From the NCBI RefSeq assembly GCF_036884255.1, contig NZ_CP145605.1:5951001-6015000 (forward strand): a stretch of 64,000 nt of DNA. Direction: 5' to 3'. A program made the translations under genes and the position numbers. The notes beneath the pieces were generated by a model. It had not been told where the DNA came from, searched no databases, and saw only the letters and a program-made list of their open reading frames with translations. Source of the stretch: Paenibacillus tundrae. GTDB lineage: Bacteria > Bacillota > Bacilli > Paenibacillales > Paenibacillaceae. Shown piece after piece: positions 15,996 to 25,404 of this stretch. Numbering within the stretch: position 1 is the stretch's first letter; each line of letters starts with the position of its first letter.

Positions 15996-17078
15996 ATGAA
16001 CATCAAGGAGGCAGCAGACAGACTTGGTATATCCGCGAGGGCTATTCGTTTTTATGAGGAAAAAGGATTGATATCCCCTGCGAAACAAACGGGGAATGGA
16101 TACCGAAGTTACACGGAGAATGATATATGGCGCTTACAGACCATCGCCGCCCTTCGTGAGATCGGCATGTCGCTTGAGGATATCGCACACGCCATCGGGG
16201 AGATTGACCAAGGTAACCAGCAACGGCTGGAAGAATACCTGGAGCTGCAACAAGCCGTTATGTACGCCCAATGGATTGAACTCAAACGCATGCTGGATAC
16301 AACCCAACGCATGATTGATCTGAATCGTCAGGACGGGCCACTGGAAGTCAGTCACCTTCATGTGCTTGCAGACAGCTCGCGCCGCTTGCGCGAAGCAAGG
16401 CAGAATTGGCATGACCGCTGGAACTACGATACACAGGCCGCCATCCATGACGAGAGGGTGCAAGCTACGAATAGAGCGAAATCTGAACACGTTAAATCTG
16501 AACAACTCGAACTATACCACAACTATGATGAAGCCCTTGAACAGACCGCTGATTGGATCTCGCCCATCCTTGGGGAAAAGGGATTGGACATCGGAACCGG
16601 GACAGGCAACTTGGCTGGAAGGCTGTTACAGCGAGGTGCGGATATGACAGCGATTGATCAATCACGGGAGATGCTGCGTACCTGTCGCAACAAATATCCC
16701 GATATGCATGTGAAGCTTGGTAATTTTCTGGCTCTGCCTTTTGCCGATCATTCCTTCGATTTTGTTGTATCCAGCTTCGCTTTCCATCATCTAAGCCCAG
16801 ATCAGCAGCTACTAGCACTGGAGGAAATGCAGCGGGTGTTAACCTCACGAGGGCGAATCTGCCTCACTGACCTTATGTTCACAGATGCTGACCACCGGGA
16901 TGCATTTACGGATCAGGTTAAGGCCACCGGACAGGAAGAGTGGCTACGCGCTGTTCGAGAGCGCCACTTCCCCTTACTCAATGAACTGTGCGCATGGCTG
17001 GAGAGCCACGGGTATGTGACGAAGCTTATTCGTTACAATGAGCTATTGCATACCGTGCTGGCCGTTCCACTGCGTTAA
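15996..17078 (+). CDS. MerR regulator fused to a SAM-dependent methyltransferase
   Basis: A 360-aa fusion. Residues 1-70 are a MerR winged-helix domain (IKEAADRLGISARAIRFYEE, then GYRSYTENDIWRLQTI), residues ~75-125 the dimerising coiled coil, and ~170-360 a class I methyltransferase with SAM-binding motif I LDIGTGTGNLAGRLL (197-211) and post-motif VVSSFAFHHLS. The effector domain of a transcription factor is thus replaced by a potential enzyme or SAM sensor. The start is supported by AAGGAGGTG seven bases upstream. No co-directional partner gene follows, so the target may be its own promoter. Confidence 0.88.
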   Translation: MNIKEAADRLGISARAIRFYEEKGLISPAKQTGNGYRSYTENDIWRLQTIAALREIGMSLEDIAHAIGEIDQGNQQRLEEYLELQQAVMYAQWIELKRMLDTTQRMIDLNRQDGPLEVSHLHVLADSSRRLREARQNWHDRWNYDTQAAIHDERVQATNRAKSEHVKSEQLELYHNYDEALEQTADWISPILGEKGLDIGTGTGNLAGRLLQRGADMTAIDQSREMLRTCRNKYPDMHVKLGNFLALPFADHSFDFVVSSFAFHHLSPDQQLLALEEMQRVLTSRGRICLTDLMFTDADHRDAFTDQVKATGQEEWLRAVRERHFPLLNELCAWLESHGYVTKLIRYNELLHTVLAVPLR

Positions 17079-17239
17079 GGGGTGTAGGGCGTAAACTCCA
17101 TCAAGTTCCGTTGGGTTTCCACTGAAACCTTATAACTGTAGTCGTATCCCTATTCTGAAATATGTAGTTTATAATAAGCCTGATTATAGGAATACCTTTC
17201 ATGCCAAATACTAAATATCATTTTCTCATATATATAGAA

Positions 17240-17302
17240 AAGAAGCCCCCTCGTAAATGGATAGACTGACTTCCACTGATCAAGGTAGAGCTTCTTTTTT
17301 TA
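17240..17302. terminator. Possible bidirectional terminator between convergent genes
   Basis: AAGAAGC (17240-17246) pairs with GCTTCTT (17290-17296), with T runs on the + strand (TTTTTTTA) and shorter ones on the minus strand. The loop is long (43 nt), so confidence is modest. Confidence 0.5.
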
Positions 17303-17368
17303 GTGTATAGGGGACAGAAGAGAGTACCAACAAGATTGTATATTATTTGTCTCTCTCCTGATTACACA

Positions 17369-20300
17369 TTACATATAAATATCAATAACTGTACGCTCTG
17401 CAGCACCATGTGCTTGTTTGAACGCCTCCTGCGAGATGCAGACGCCGCCCTGACGATAACGATTAGTCGTGCTTTCCGCATCGATCTCTTGACCATTCAC
17501 CGTTACACGGTTAACTCCACCTGTACTTAAGTGGTAGATAAATGTCACCGGCTCACCCGCATACTCGAATTCGAACTGCATACCGTCCAGCTCTGCTGGC
17601 AATACAGGGTCAATCACCAGATCTCCACCCTCCTGACGGATGCCAAGTGCGTTCGAGATCAGTTGGTTCATGTAGATTCCAGGGCCACTGGAGTAGATTC
17701 TCCATCCACCCTTCACCTGTACGGTTCCTTTACGCAACTGGTCAAAATGCTCCTGAGCCTCATAACGGGTATTGAATTCACCGTCAGAACTACTGAAGTA
17801 GGCATTCGCTTGGCGAATCTCCGCATTCGGAACGACCTCATTGATACCGATCGGGTTAATCATCGCCAGACCATTCCATACCTGATCCGTCTTGCCCAGT
17901 TTAGCCATGGCTTCCACGTAACGAATATGCGCATGCACATACTGCAAACCAATCTCGCGTCCGAAGTTGGACGCCTGCTCCGCCCGTTTGAAGTGTGTAC
18001 TTACACCGCCTGCATATTGAGCCGGACGATTCATTAGACGTACACCATCTGGGCATAGGAACTGCTCACGGATAAGTGCATAGTGTGATTCAGCCTGCTC
18101 CGCATTCAGTAATTCACCAATCATGCTGCGCGTCATAGGCAGCAGACGATACTGAATACCTGTTTCTGTATCTGTTGGATGCAGCATCAACTTCGCTTGA
18201 TCCGCTTCCTCCATGTACACAAATCCCGGGATTACATCTGTACCTAGCATGTAACGGTTAAAGTCCTCACGAATGCCTTGTGCCAGCACTTCAAGCTCCT
18301 GTGCAAATTCCGCATCCTTAGATTGCAGTGCTTGGGAGAGCACGTTCACGGATTGGTAAGTTAATGCAACCGTCCAGCTGCTCACCATGTATTGCTTGAG
18401 CTGCGCATTCGCCGGCTGGAGCGTATCATCCCAGTCGCCATCCCCGTAGGAAGATAAGAATGTATCGTGCAGGAAGTTGGCACGGATATATTCAATTTCT
18501 TTTTTGGCATGATCCAGTACGGTTGCCGTCTCTTCTGTGAATCCGAAGCTATGCTTAACGGTATACGGCACCTGCTCATCCAGGATCGCATAATCGCGAG
18601 TCGCTGTCAGATAGTCTGCAAGTACTTTGAGCGGCCATACGATGATATCGCCATGACTCTCTTCCTGTTGAATGGCAAAATATTTATCAAACATGAACCA
18701 CTGCGGCCAGTTCCCATCATCTTCATACTGGTGGGTATAGACCATTTTGATGATATCGGCTACCTGTTCATATTTTTGCGTTGCCATGAAATATTCAACA
18801 GGTCCTTGGCATACATCCCGCGTACCCCATGCTGCTCCGCCATATTGCTCCAATCCGTGAGGCACAGAGTAGTGAACTAGCATATTATGTGTGTACCACC
18901 AAGCCAGTGCATTAACTTTAAATAGATCCTCTGCATTCTGACCTTCACCGCGCGATAGGCGGAACCCATTCATAACACCCGCGAAAAATTCACGATACGC
19001 CTGAACTTCTTCTTCAAACGTCAGGCTCGAATCAAGCGTTGCTACCGTACCTTCTGCTTGACCTTCAAGTATCCCTTGGATCGTTAGCGTCCACTCAGCA
19101 CTTCCCTCCAGACTGAGCGTGACCAGAGATGCACTGCCACTGCGTACACCACTTGCCAGCAAGGATTCGTCACCCACGTTAAAGGCAGCACCTTCCACCG
19201 TCATCCGATATTGCAAATCAGGATATGTGCCTGCGCTAATCGCCTGTGAGTCTGCTGTGAAGATCAACGTATTGCCATCCTGCTCCATATGTAGCGGATA
19301 CTCATATTCATTCACATTCATCGTCACTTGGCTCGTTACCAAATAGCGGTACGCTTGACCACTCGTTGAACGCACATCCATACGTACTTCGGTTGTATTT
19401 GTACCTGTGTAGTTTGTAATGATGAATGTGTCCGAATCGGTTTTGTACATCCAGCGTACATAGTTGAAGCCTATTTCGAAGAGCGATGGCATGGTCAGTA
19501 AACGATAGACCCCATCCAGCTCCACATAGATCCGTTGTCCTGCTGTCTTAGGCACGTTAAGCGCATTGCGGGCATTGCTAATCATTTTATTAAAATTCGT
19601 ATTCCCAATGACAAGCTGGGAATTGAAGATACCGTACATATACGATGTTGTCGTAATAACCTGTGCTCCAAGCTGCACATTGCCACCGCTCATCAGGATA
19701 TGACCATGCGGACGTTCTACGAGCAACTCTTTTGCTTTTAACACAATATGCTCGTAACTCCCCGTGAAGAAGGATAGCAAGGAGTCACCACTGCGTTCTT
19801 CCTGATGCCGATCAGGGAACAAGTGATTAATCTCCTCTTCCGTCAGATCAACCGTCACCAGCGGATCGCCAAGGCGTGCAGATTGTTTTACTTGCTCCAA
19901 TGTCTCTCCAAGCTGGATAGATTCTGCCTGAACCGTATTCCAAGCTGCCGCTACTTCATCCCCAAATTCCAGGGCAGAGATACCTGTAGGATGATCTGAC
20001 TTAGCGAGTCCGTAGAAGATAACTTGCGCTTCTCCATCCAGTTTCAAGGCTTCCGACTGTAACGCTGTATAAGCGAATTCGTACTGATACGTCTCATTAG
20101 CGAGCGCCGGGCGACTTAAACCCTCGGGCTTATCGGTTTCTTTGTAAGACAGACCGAAGAACTGGAATCCGTCCGTGGAGTAACCTACTGCTTTGGTCAG
20201 TGAACCTTGCTGCATATACGGAAATGCGCCGCCCTGAGGCTGATTCTGACGGGAACATACCACATAACCTTTAGTTGCATCTTCAAATACGGTGTGATCG

Positions 20301-20764
20301 ATATATTGTGACAGATACGCTTCATTGCTACGTACCGCACCTGGATCGGCAAGACCTACGTCTTGTCCGTAAACGACATCCACGTGATGGTGTTGTCCCT
20401 GGAGCTTCACATCCCAGAACCAGATCCCCTGTGCAGTAGCCGTAAATACGACCTGATAATCAATCTCTTGTTGCATACCATCCAGTGGTACGGTGCCCTC
20501 CCAGATTAACTGGTTGCTTGGCAAGGACTTACTCTTCACGACTTTGCTATTCGAGCGCGCTCCCAGCAATGGAACGGCATGAATGTTGCTACCCTCAAAC
20601 ACCCGCAGGTACAGGTTATTCAGTGATCCATCAATCGGGTTGCTAAGCAACTGGTTCAGCATCGTTGTACCGGAAGTCGCCTGATACAGATCTCCACTAT
20701 TCAAAAAGGTAAATGTCAGTTCCCCGGCAGTCAGCCGGATCGATTCATTAGTCATCGTTGTCAT
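17369..20764 (-). CDS. GH94 phosphorylase, probably 1,2-beta-oligoglucan phosphorylase
   Basis: A large (~1131 aa) cytoplasmic enzyme without signal peptide. It has an N-terminal beta-sandwich region (LYLRVFEGSNIHAVPLLGAR), a linker, and an (alpha/alpha)6 barrel containing GAAWGTRDVCQGPVEYFM and, near residue 775, GDGDWDDTLQP. The latter corresponds to the general-acid motif (GDWND) of GH94 phosphorylases. Size and N-terminal pattern fit sophorooligosaccharide phosphorylases such as the Listeria enzyme, which split beta-1,2-glucan oligomers with phosphate to release glucose-1-phosphate; this specificity is an inference. The ATG at 20764 is eight bases after AAGGAG. A perfect LacI-type palindrome lies just upstream, and the lacI gene follows upstream on the same strand. 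Confidence 0.8.
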   Translation of the reverse strand: MTTMTNESIRLTAGELTFTFLNSGDLYQATSGTTMLNQLLSNPIDGSLNNLYLRVFEGSNIHAVPLLGARSNSKVVKSKSLPSNQLIWEGTVPLDGMQQEIDYQVVFTATAQGIWFWDVKLQGQHHHVDVVYGQDVGLADPGAVRSNEAYLSQYIDHTVFEDATKGYVVCSRQNQPQGGAFPYMQQGSLTKAVGYSTDGFQFFGLSYKETDKPEGLSRPALANETYQYEFAYTALQSEALKLDGEAQVIFYGLAKSDHPTGISALEFGDEVAAAWNTVQAESIQLGETLEQVKQSARLGDPLVTVDLTEEEINHLFPDRHQEERSGDSLLSFFTGSYEHIVLKAKELLVERPHGHILMSGGNVQLGAQVITTTSYMYGIFNSQLVIGNTNFNKMISNARNALNVPKTAGQRIYVELDGVYRLLTMPSLFEIGFNYVRWMYKTDSDTFIITNYTGTNTTEVRMDVRSTSGQAYRYLVTSQVTMNVNEYEYPLHMEQDGNTLIFTADSQAISAGTYPDLQYRMTVEGAAFNVGDESLLASGVRSGSASLVTLSLEGSAEWTLTIQGILEGQAEGTVATLDSSLTFEEEVQAYREFFAGVMNGFRLSRGEGQNAEDLFKVNALAWWYTHNMLVHYSVPHGLEQYGGAAWGTRDVCQGPVEYFMATQKYEQVADIIKMVYTHQYEDDGNWPQWFMFDKYFAIQQEESHGDIIVWPLKVLADYLTATRDYAILDEQVPYTVKHSFGFTEETATVLDHAKKEIEYIRANFLHDTFLSSYGDGDWDDTLQPANAQLKQYMVSSWTVALTYQSVNVLSQALQSKDAEFAQELEVLAQGIREDFNRYMLGTDVIPGFVYMEEADQAKLMLHPTDTETGIQYRLLPMTRSMIGELLNAEQAESHYALIREQFLCPDGVRLMNRPAQYAGGVSTHFKRAEQASNFGREIGLQYVHAHIRYVEAMAKLGKTDQVWNGLAMINPIGINEVVPNAEIRQANAYFSSSDGEFNTRYEAQEHFDQLRKGTVQVKGGWRIYSSGPGIYMNQLISNALGIRQEGGDLVIDPVLPAELDGMQFEFEYAGEPVTFIYHLSTGGVNRVTVNGQEIDAESTTNRYRQGGVCISQEAFKQAHGAAERTVIDIYM

Positions 20765-20795
20765 CTTATCCACTCCTTGATGTAATATAAACTCA

Positions 20796-20815
20796 AATTC
20801 GAAACGTTTCGAATT
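20796..20815 (-). promoter_or_regulatory. LacI-family operator before the GH94 gene
   Basis: AATTCGAAACGTTTCGAATT is a perfect 20-bp palindrome, 32 bp upstream of the GH94 start. The central CG inside an inverted repeat is typical of LacI/PurR-family operators. The same core recurs at 22138 and 22318. Confidence 0.75.
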
Positions 20816-20970
20816 GTCTGAAAAAGAATAGGGATTCCCTAAGGATCGAGCATGTTAAGCCTGATCCCGACGATGAACCCCTCTATTTTCTACACACACG
20901 TGAAACATGTTAGCCATATCTTGCTTATATATTCCAAAGCTATGCCACTATGAGCATCTATCGCCTATCC

Positions 20971-21996
20971 TTAAGCAGGCTGTGTAGGCTGTGTGTCAGT
21001 ACCTGATTGAACAGAACGCACGGAACGTCGCACCACCATATCAATCGTTAGCGTATATGATGGATTCACCGCTTCACCGTTCAGCATCTGGAATAACAGA
21101 TGTCCGGCAAGTGATCCTGCTTCATGCTTAGGCTGACGGATTGTCGTGAGCGGAGGATGAACGTATTCCGACAACTGGATATCATCGAAACCAACGACGG
21201 AAATGTCATTCGGAACAGATATGCCGCTTTCCTCGAATGCCTTCAAGCCACCAATCGCCATCTCATCATTACCATAAAAAACAGCCGATGGGAGCTCACC
21301 TTGCAGCATCATCATTTTGGTCGCACTATATCCACCTTCACGTACAAAGCTACCACTCAGCTTCCACTTCGAACGTTCCTCAAGCCCAGCCTCCTGCATG
21401 GCTCTAAGATATCCTTGATATCTTAAGGCATTGTCATACGAGTTGGACGGTCCGCTAATATAGGCGATTGTGCGATGCCCCTCCTGGATCAGATGACGCG
21501 TAGCGAGATATCCACCCTGTTCCCCGTCCACCAGAACATTTACCAGATGATCTCCTGAGAGGTGACGATCCATCACAATGATTGGAAAACGTGATCCGGC
21601 TGATTCTACCAAAATATCATCATGGATGTTATGTGCGAGTATAATCGCACCGTCTACTCTTTTTTCACGCAAAAATCGAACGGCTGTGGAATCACGCTCA
21701 CCCATAGAGCTACATGCAATCAGATCATATCCGTTAGCGAGCGCTACATCTTGCACACTCCGAATTAGTTCCGAATAATACGGACCAGACAAGTCCGTCA
21801 AAATCAAAGCGATCGTATTCGTCCGGCTCCGCTTCAGGTCCATGGCAAAGCCATTTTTGCGGTAATTCAGTTCACGTGCTGCTTCAAGCACCTTACTTTT
21901 CGTTTTCGCACTCACCTTGCTATCCCCGTTTAACGCATAGGAAGCTGTCGAGAGCGCTACGCCTGCTAGCTTTGCCACATCCTTAATCGTCGCCAT
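20971..21996 (-). CDS. LacI-family transcriptional regulator
   Basis: A 341-aa repressor-type protein. The N-terminal LacI helix-turn-helix is complete (TIKDVAKLAGVALSTASYAL, then hinge YRKNGFAMDLKR), followed by a periplasmic-binding-protein-like sugar-sensing core (VVGFDDIQLSEYVHPPLTTI). The ATG follows GAAGGAGC. It lies directly upstream of the GH94 phosphorylase on the same strand with its own spacing of ~200 bp containing the operator, so it most likely controls that gene and itself. The inducer is probably a gluco-oligosaccharide, by inference. Confidence 0.9.
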   Translation of the reverse strand: MATIKDVAKLAGVALSTASYALNGDSKVSAKTKSKVLEAARELNYRKNGFAMDLKRSRTNTIALILTDLSGPYYSELIRSVQDVALANGYDLIACSSMGERDSTAVRFLREKRVDGAIILAHNIHDDILVESAGSRFPIIVMDRHLSGDHLVNVLVDGEQGGYLATRHLIQEGHRTIAYISGPSNSYDNALRYQGYLRAMQEAGLEERSKWKLSGSFVREGGYSATKMMMLQGELPSAVFYGNDEMAIGGLKAFEESGISVPNDISVVGFDDIQLSEYVHPPLTTIRQPKHEAGSLAGHLLFQMLNGEAVNPSYTLTIDMVVRRSVRSVQSGTDTQPTQPA

Positions 21997-22137
21997 TCTA
22001 CGTTCGCTCCTTCTACCTTGACCAAGTTTCTCTTATTAGCTACATTTTATACTGTAAATGGTTGTGACAACCACTATAACTAATATAATTCTATGAATGT
22101 GGGGTACTTTGGCACTCATAGGATATGCTTCAATACC

Positions 22138-22155
22138 AATTCGAAACGTTTCGAT
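22138..22155 (-). promoter_or_regulatory. LacI-family operator upstream of lacI
   Basis: AATTCGAAACGTTTCGAT matches the GH94 operator except at its right end. It lies about 140 bp before the lacI start and probably mediates autoregulation. Confidence 0.65.
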
Positions 22156-22317
22156 TACCCTCCGAAAAGATGCTATGTCCACGCTTCAAAAACCCTCACT
22201 ACTAAGCTTACCAAGCTCTTCCTTACTATTCTATCAGTGTTATACTATACGTATAAATATCATTTCTTTTTCTTTTCCAAATAAATAAAACCATTAATTA
22301 TGCTTATAAACAGCAGA

Positions 22318-22331
22318 TTGAAACGTTTCGA
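22318..22331. promoter_or_regulatory. Third LacI-type operator copy
   Basis: TTGAAACGTTTCGA, 180 bp to the right of the second site and about 150 bp before the AraC-type gene at 22483. The pair 22138/22318 could support DNA looping at lacI, or this copy could act on the divergent gene. The rest of the 21997-22482 gap holds no gene I can support. Confidence 0.5.
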
Positions 22332-22482
22332 CATTTTCATTATAGTCTGAGTTGGTAGCGATTTCAACCTCTTTTTCCAATTTTAATTGAATTATATGAT
22401 TCAACATGTTGGCGCCCACATCGCTTCGTTATAGGTTATACTGCTTATTAACTTAGACCGATGAGAAAGGAGATCATTGTTT

Positions 22483-24138
22483 ATGCACTACTCGGAGCAC
22501 GGCTTCCACAGCAAGACGCCACCAGCACCTGTTCCTCTGCATGAAATCTGTGCCATTCCCTCTGCCATGTACAAACTTCGGCACCTTGTGAAGATCCACG
22601 ACCAAGAAGCGCTCTCTCGAACGGATCAGTTGTGGAGCGAGCTGCACACCATCTATATTGTGACTACTGGCCAAGCCAGACTAAGCACTGCAAACGAACA
22701 ATTTACAGTAGATACAGGCTCAGTCATTGTACGGCGAGCAGGAACTATACTTCAACATGAGCGTAAACGTGGCTCAGTATCTCCGCTACAGGGCTTTGCT
22801 ATCGCATTTGAACCAATAGAACAGGAAGTAGATACCTGGCCGTTTAAATCGGTAACGTCATTAACAAGCCATAGTATGACTGACTTCGTATATGATTTGG
22901 CTCAAGCCTGTATGTACCCTGAGGCTGACAATCCTTTTAAACTACATATGTTGTTCTATCAATTACTCGCTACATTAAAGGAACAAATTCTGCACGTTGC
23001 ACAGGAGGAACATTCTTGGCTGGATCTTACGATTAAACGCATTCATGACATGTATACACACCCTCTCTCCCGCGAGCAATTGGCAAGAGAGTTCAATATC
23101 AGTCCAGAGCATTTCTCTCGAGAGTTCAAAAAAAGGACGGGACTTACGTTTGTCGAGTACATTACTCGACTGCGCATTCGGATTGCCCAAGAGCATCTTC
23201 TGCTCTCGAATCCTTCACTACAGGAGCTGGCAGAGCTGACAGGATATCGTGACACCTTTTATTTGAGCCGTAAATTCAAACAGGTCGTTGGTTCCGCCCC
23301 GACAATTTACCGGAAGATGCCGAAGAAAATTGTCTCACTTACATTTAATTATACTGCTTCGTTGATTGCACTAGGTCAGCTCCCCCACATAGGTGCTGTT
23401 GCTAGCTGGATGAGGGATCGCATTCAAGAACAAGGAATGGATCAATTTGAACAGCGGGGCGAGCATGAATTTATTCACAATCTGGATCTCATTGCAGACG
23501 CCCATCCAGATCTCATTGTCGGTTATGCACCACACGCCAACCTAGATAAGCTGCGGCAGATTGCGCCTACAGTCCTGCTGCCTTTCGAAGAACTTGACTG
23601 GCAAGAACAGTTGCTGAGACTTGGGCAAATAACCGGGCTCGAAACTAACGCCAGACAATGGCTAACCCATTACGATACACTTCAACGAGAAGCTAACCTT
23701 ACGTTAGATCGTTGCCTTGGGACTGTACGTGGAACAGCCGTATGCATCTTCTGGATTGGGGAGAGCGGAGCCTATATCTACGGCCACGGCTGGGGAAGAG
23801 CCTCACATGTGCTGTATCAATCGCTTGGTTTCTCACCTCCTGCTCACATGAAAAGAGAAGGTCACTTACTGACGGGATATGCGCATGTCCCTTTATCCGA
23901 AGTTCATCTGTATGCGGCAGATTATATCTTCATGTCCTATCCCTCCGAACTAGCTCAGCGTGAAGTCGTCGATCACTTACTTCATCAGGAGCGCTGGAGC
24001 AATCTGGAGGCGATTCGGAACAATCGAGTCTACACCATCAGTGATGACATGTTCTATGGTTTCGATCCGATCTCTATGATCGAGCAACTGAAACACATCA
24101 TGCACCAGTTAACATCACATTTGTCCATGGTTCGATGA
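22483..24138 (+). CDS. AraC regulator with siderophore-binding domain (Btr-like)
   Basis: A ~551-aa fusion. The N-terminal ~170 residues form a cupin-like domain. Residues ~180-285 are the AraC DNA-binding domain (LSREQLAREFNISPEHFSRE, then LAELTGYRDTFYLSRKFKQ). From ~295 to the end is a FecB/class III periplasmic-binding-protein fold (KKIVSLTFNYTASLIALG, then LDLIADAHPDLIVGYAP). This matches Bacillus subtilis Btr, which senses ferri-bacillibactin in the cytoplasm and activates the uptake genes. ATG 22483 is chosen, about ten bases after AAAGGAGA. The next gene is a Fur-box-controlled binding protein, the likely target. Confidence 0.88.
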   Translation: MHYSEHGFHSKTPPAPVPLHEICAIPSAMYKLRHLVKIHDQEALSRTDQLWSELHTIYIVTTGQARLSTANEQFTVDTGSVIVRRAGTILQHERKRGSVSPLQGFAIAFEPIEQEVDTWPFKSVTSLTSHSMTDFVYDLAQACMYPEADNPFKLHMLFYQLLATLKEQILHVAQEEHSWLDLTIKRIHDMYTHPLSREQLAREFNISPEHFSREFKKRTGLTFVEYITRLRIRIAQEHLLLSNPSLQELAELTGYRDTFYLSRKFKQVVGSAPTIYRKMPKKIVSLTFNYTASLIALGQLPHIGAVASWMRDRIQEQGMDQFEQRGEHEFIHNLDLIADAHPDLIVGYAPHANLDKLRQIAPTVLLPFEELDWQEQLLRLGQITGLETNARQWLTHYDTLQREANLTLDRCLGTVRGTAVCIFWIGESGAYIYGHGWGRASHVLYQSLGFSPPAHMKREGHLLTGYAHVPLSEVHLYAADYIFMSYPSELAQREVVDHLLHQERWSNLEAIRNNRVYTISDDMFYGFDPISMIEQLKHIMHQLTSHLSMVR

Positions 24139-24186
24139 TCATAGCCGTCCATGTACAAATGAGAACTCTTCCTCTATCTTATTAAT

Positions 24187-24205
24187 GAGAATAATAATCA
24201 TTATT
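24187..24205 (+). promoter_or_regulatory. Fur box upstream of the siderophore-binding protein gene
   Basis: GAGAATAATAATCATTATT matches the 19-bp Fur consensus GATAATGATAATCATTATC at 16 positions. It ends 25 bp before the ATG, so it should repress the gene when iron is plentiful. Confidence 0.8.
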
Positions 24206-24230
24206 GATTATATACAGGGGGATATAGACT

Positions 24231-25265
24231 ATGTTTGTCGTAAAAAACCGCTTTGCAGGACTATTCATCATGCTTGCCATGTTAATGGTGTTAGCTGCCT
24301 GTGGTAGCAGCACAGATACATCCAGCACCACGGAGCAAGCAGCAAGCGCTGGGGTAGAAGCAACGAATGGCTCCACTGAAACGAAAGCAGATACGTCATC
24401 CAATTCCGAGGATACTTCGAATGCTACACGCATATATGCTTCCGCAGCGGGTGATGTTGAAATTCCTGCTGAACCTCAACGGATTGTGACGGATATATAC
24501 GTAAGTGATCTCCTTGCATTAGGGGTGAAGCCTGTGGGTGCCGTTAAATATTATCTGGAGAATCCTTATTACGCCGATCAGGTCGAAGGTATTGCAGATA
24601 TCGGTGATCGCGGAACGGTATCACTCGAGAAGATTATTGCGCTTAATCCAGATCTGATTATCACTGCTTCTAAACAACCAGAAGAGGTTGAGAAATTTAA
24701 GAAGATCGCCACGACTGTCGTGATTACACATGGTACGTTCGCTGATGTACATGAAGAGCTTCGTGGATTCGGTGAGCTACTGGACAGAGCAGATGAAGCC
24801 GAAGCTTGGCTGAAAACATACGATGAACGTATTACCGCTGCGCGCGACAAAGTTAAACAGGTGATCAAACCAGAAGAAACTTTCTCCATCCTGGAAGCAA
24901 CTGACAAAGGGTATTATGGTTACGGGGATAACTTTGGCCGAGGTGGACAAGCAATCTATCGTGCTCTAGAACTAGCACCGCTTGAGATCACCAGGCAGGA
25001 ACTCATGGGAGATACACAATGGAAAGAAATCTCGCGTGAAGTTATTGGTGATTATGCAGGAGACCATATCCTCCTCACGGTAGATGAGAGCAATACGGGT
25101 TACGAGGGAGATGCCATCTGGGAGTCTCTTCCGGCGGTGAAGAATAACCAAGTCTATGAGTTGCAAGAAGATCGTTACTGGTACTTTGATCCGATTGCGA
25201 TCCAAGGGCAAGCCGAGGAATTCGCCGTCATGATCGTGGAACGGGCAGAGCAGAACCGCAAGTAA
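24231..25265 (+). CDS. Iron-siderophore ABC transporter substrate-binding lipoprotein
   Basis: A 344-aa lipoprotein with a signal peptide ending in the lipobox LAAC (acylated Cys ~24), a Ser/Thr/Glu-rich linker, then a FecB/BtuF-type binding fold (IPAEPQRIVTDIYVSDLLALG, LNPDLIITASKQPEE). It should capture a ferric siderophore outside the membrane. It follows the Btr-like activator by 93 bp and has its own Fur box. No permease gene is next to it: the operon consists of this gene alone, so permeases must be encoded elsewhere. An orphan ATPase with a Fur box is at 46996-47886. Confidence 0.9.
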   Translation: MFVVKNRFAGLFIMLAMLMVLAACGSSTDTSSTTEQAASAGVEATNGSTETKADTSSNSEDTSNATRIYASAAGDVEIPAEPQRIVTDIYVSDLLALGVKPVGAVKYYLENPYYADQVEGIADIGDRGTVSLEKIIALNPDLIITASKQPEEVEKFKKIATTVVITHGTFADVHEELRGFGELLDRADEAEAWLKTYDERITAARDKVKQVIKPEETFSILEATDKGYYGYGDNFGRGGQAIYRALELAPLEITRQELMGDTQWKEISREVIGDYAGDHILLTVDESNTGYEGDAIWESLPAVKNNQVYELQEDRYWYFDPIAIQGQAEEFAVMIVERAEQNRK

Positions 25266-25345
25266 TACATATTTGCCCACCTCTATCTTTATCTATCTTT
25301 ACTCCTCTTTAGCGTGCTCTACTCTTCTATAGAAATGAACAAACA

Positions 25346-25390
25346 AAGACGCTCGGTCAGGTGCACTATCCTGTCTGGGCGTCTTGTTTT
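25346..25390 (+). terminator. Terminator after the siderophore-binding gene
   Basis: AAGACGC (25346-25352) pairs with GCGTCTT (25379-25385), with an inner CAGG/CCTG helix. GTTTT follows. It lies between convergent genes and could act weakly in both directions. Confidence 0.65.
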
Positions 25391-25404
25391 ATGGTGTAGC
25401 TCTT

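Noticed and set aside
16492-16848. 118-codon ORF antisense to the MerR-methyltransferase gene
   Set aside because: Shadow of the conserved SAM-binding region on the other strand.
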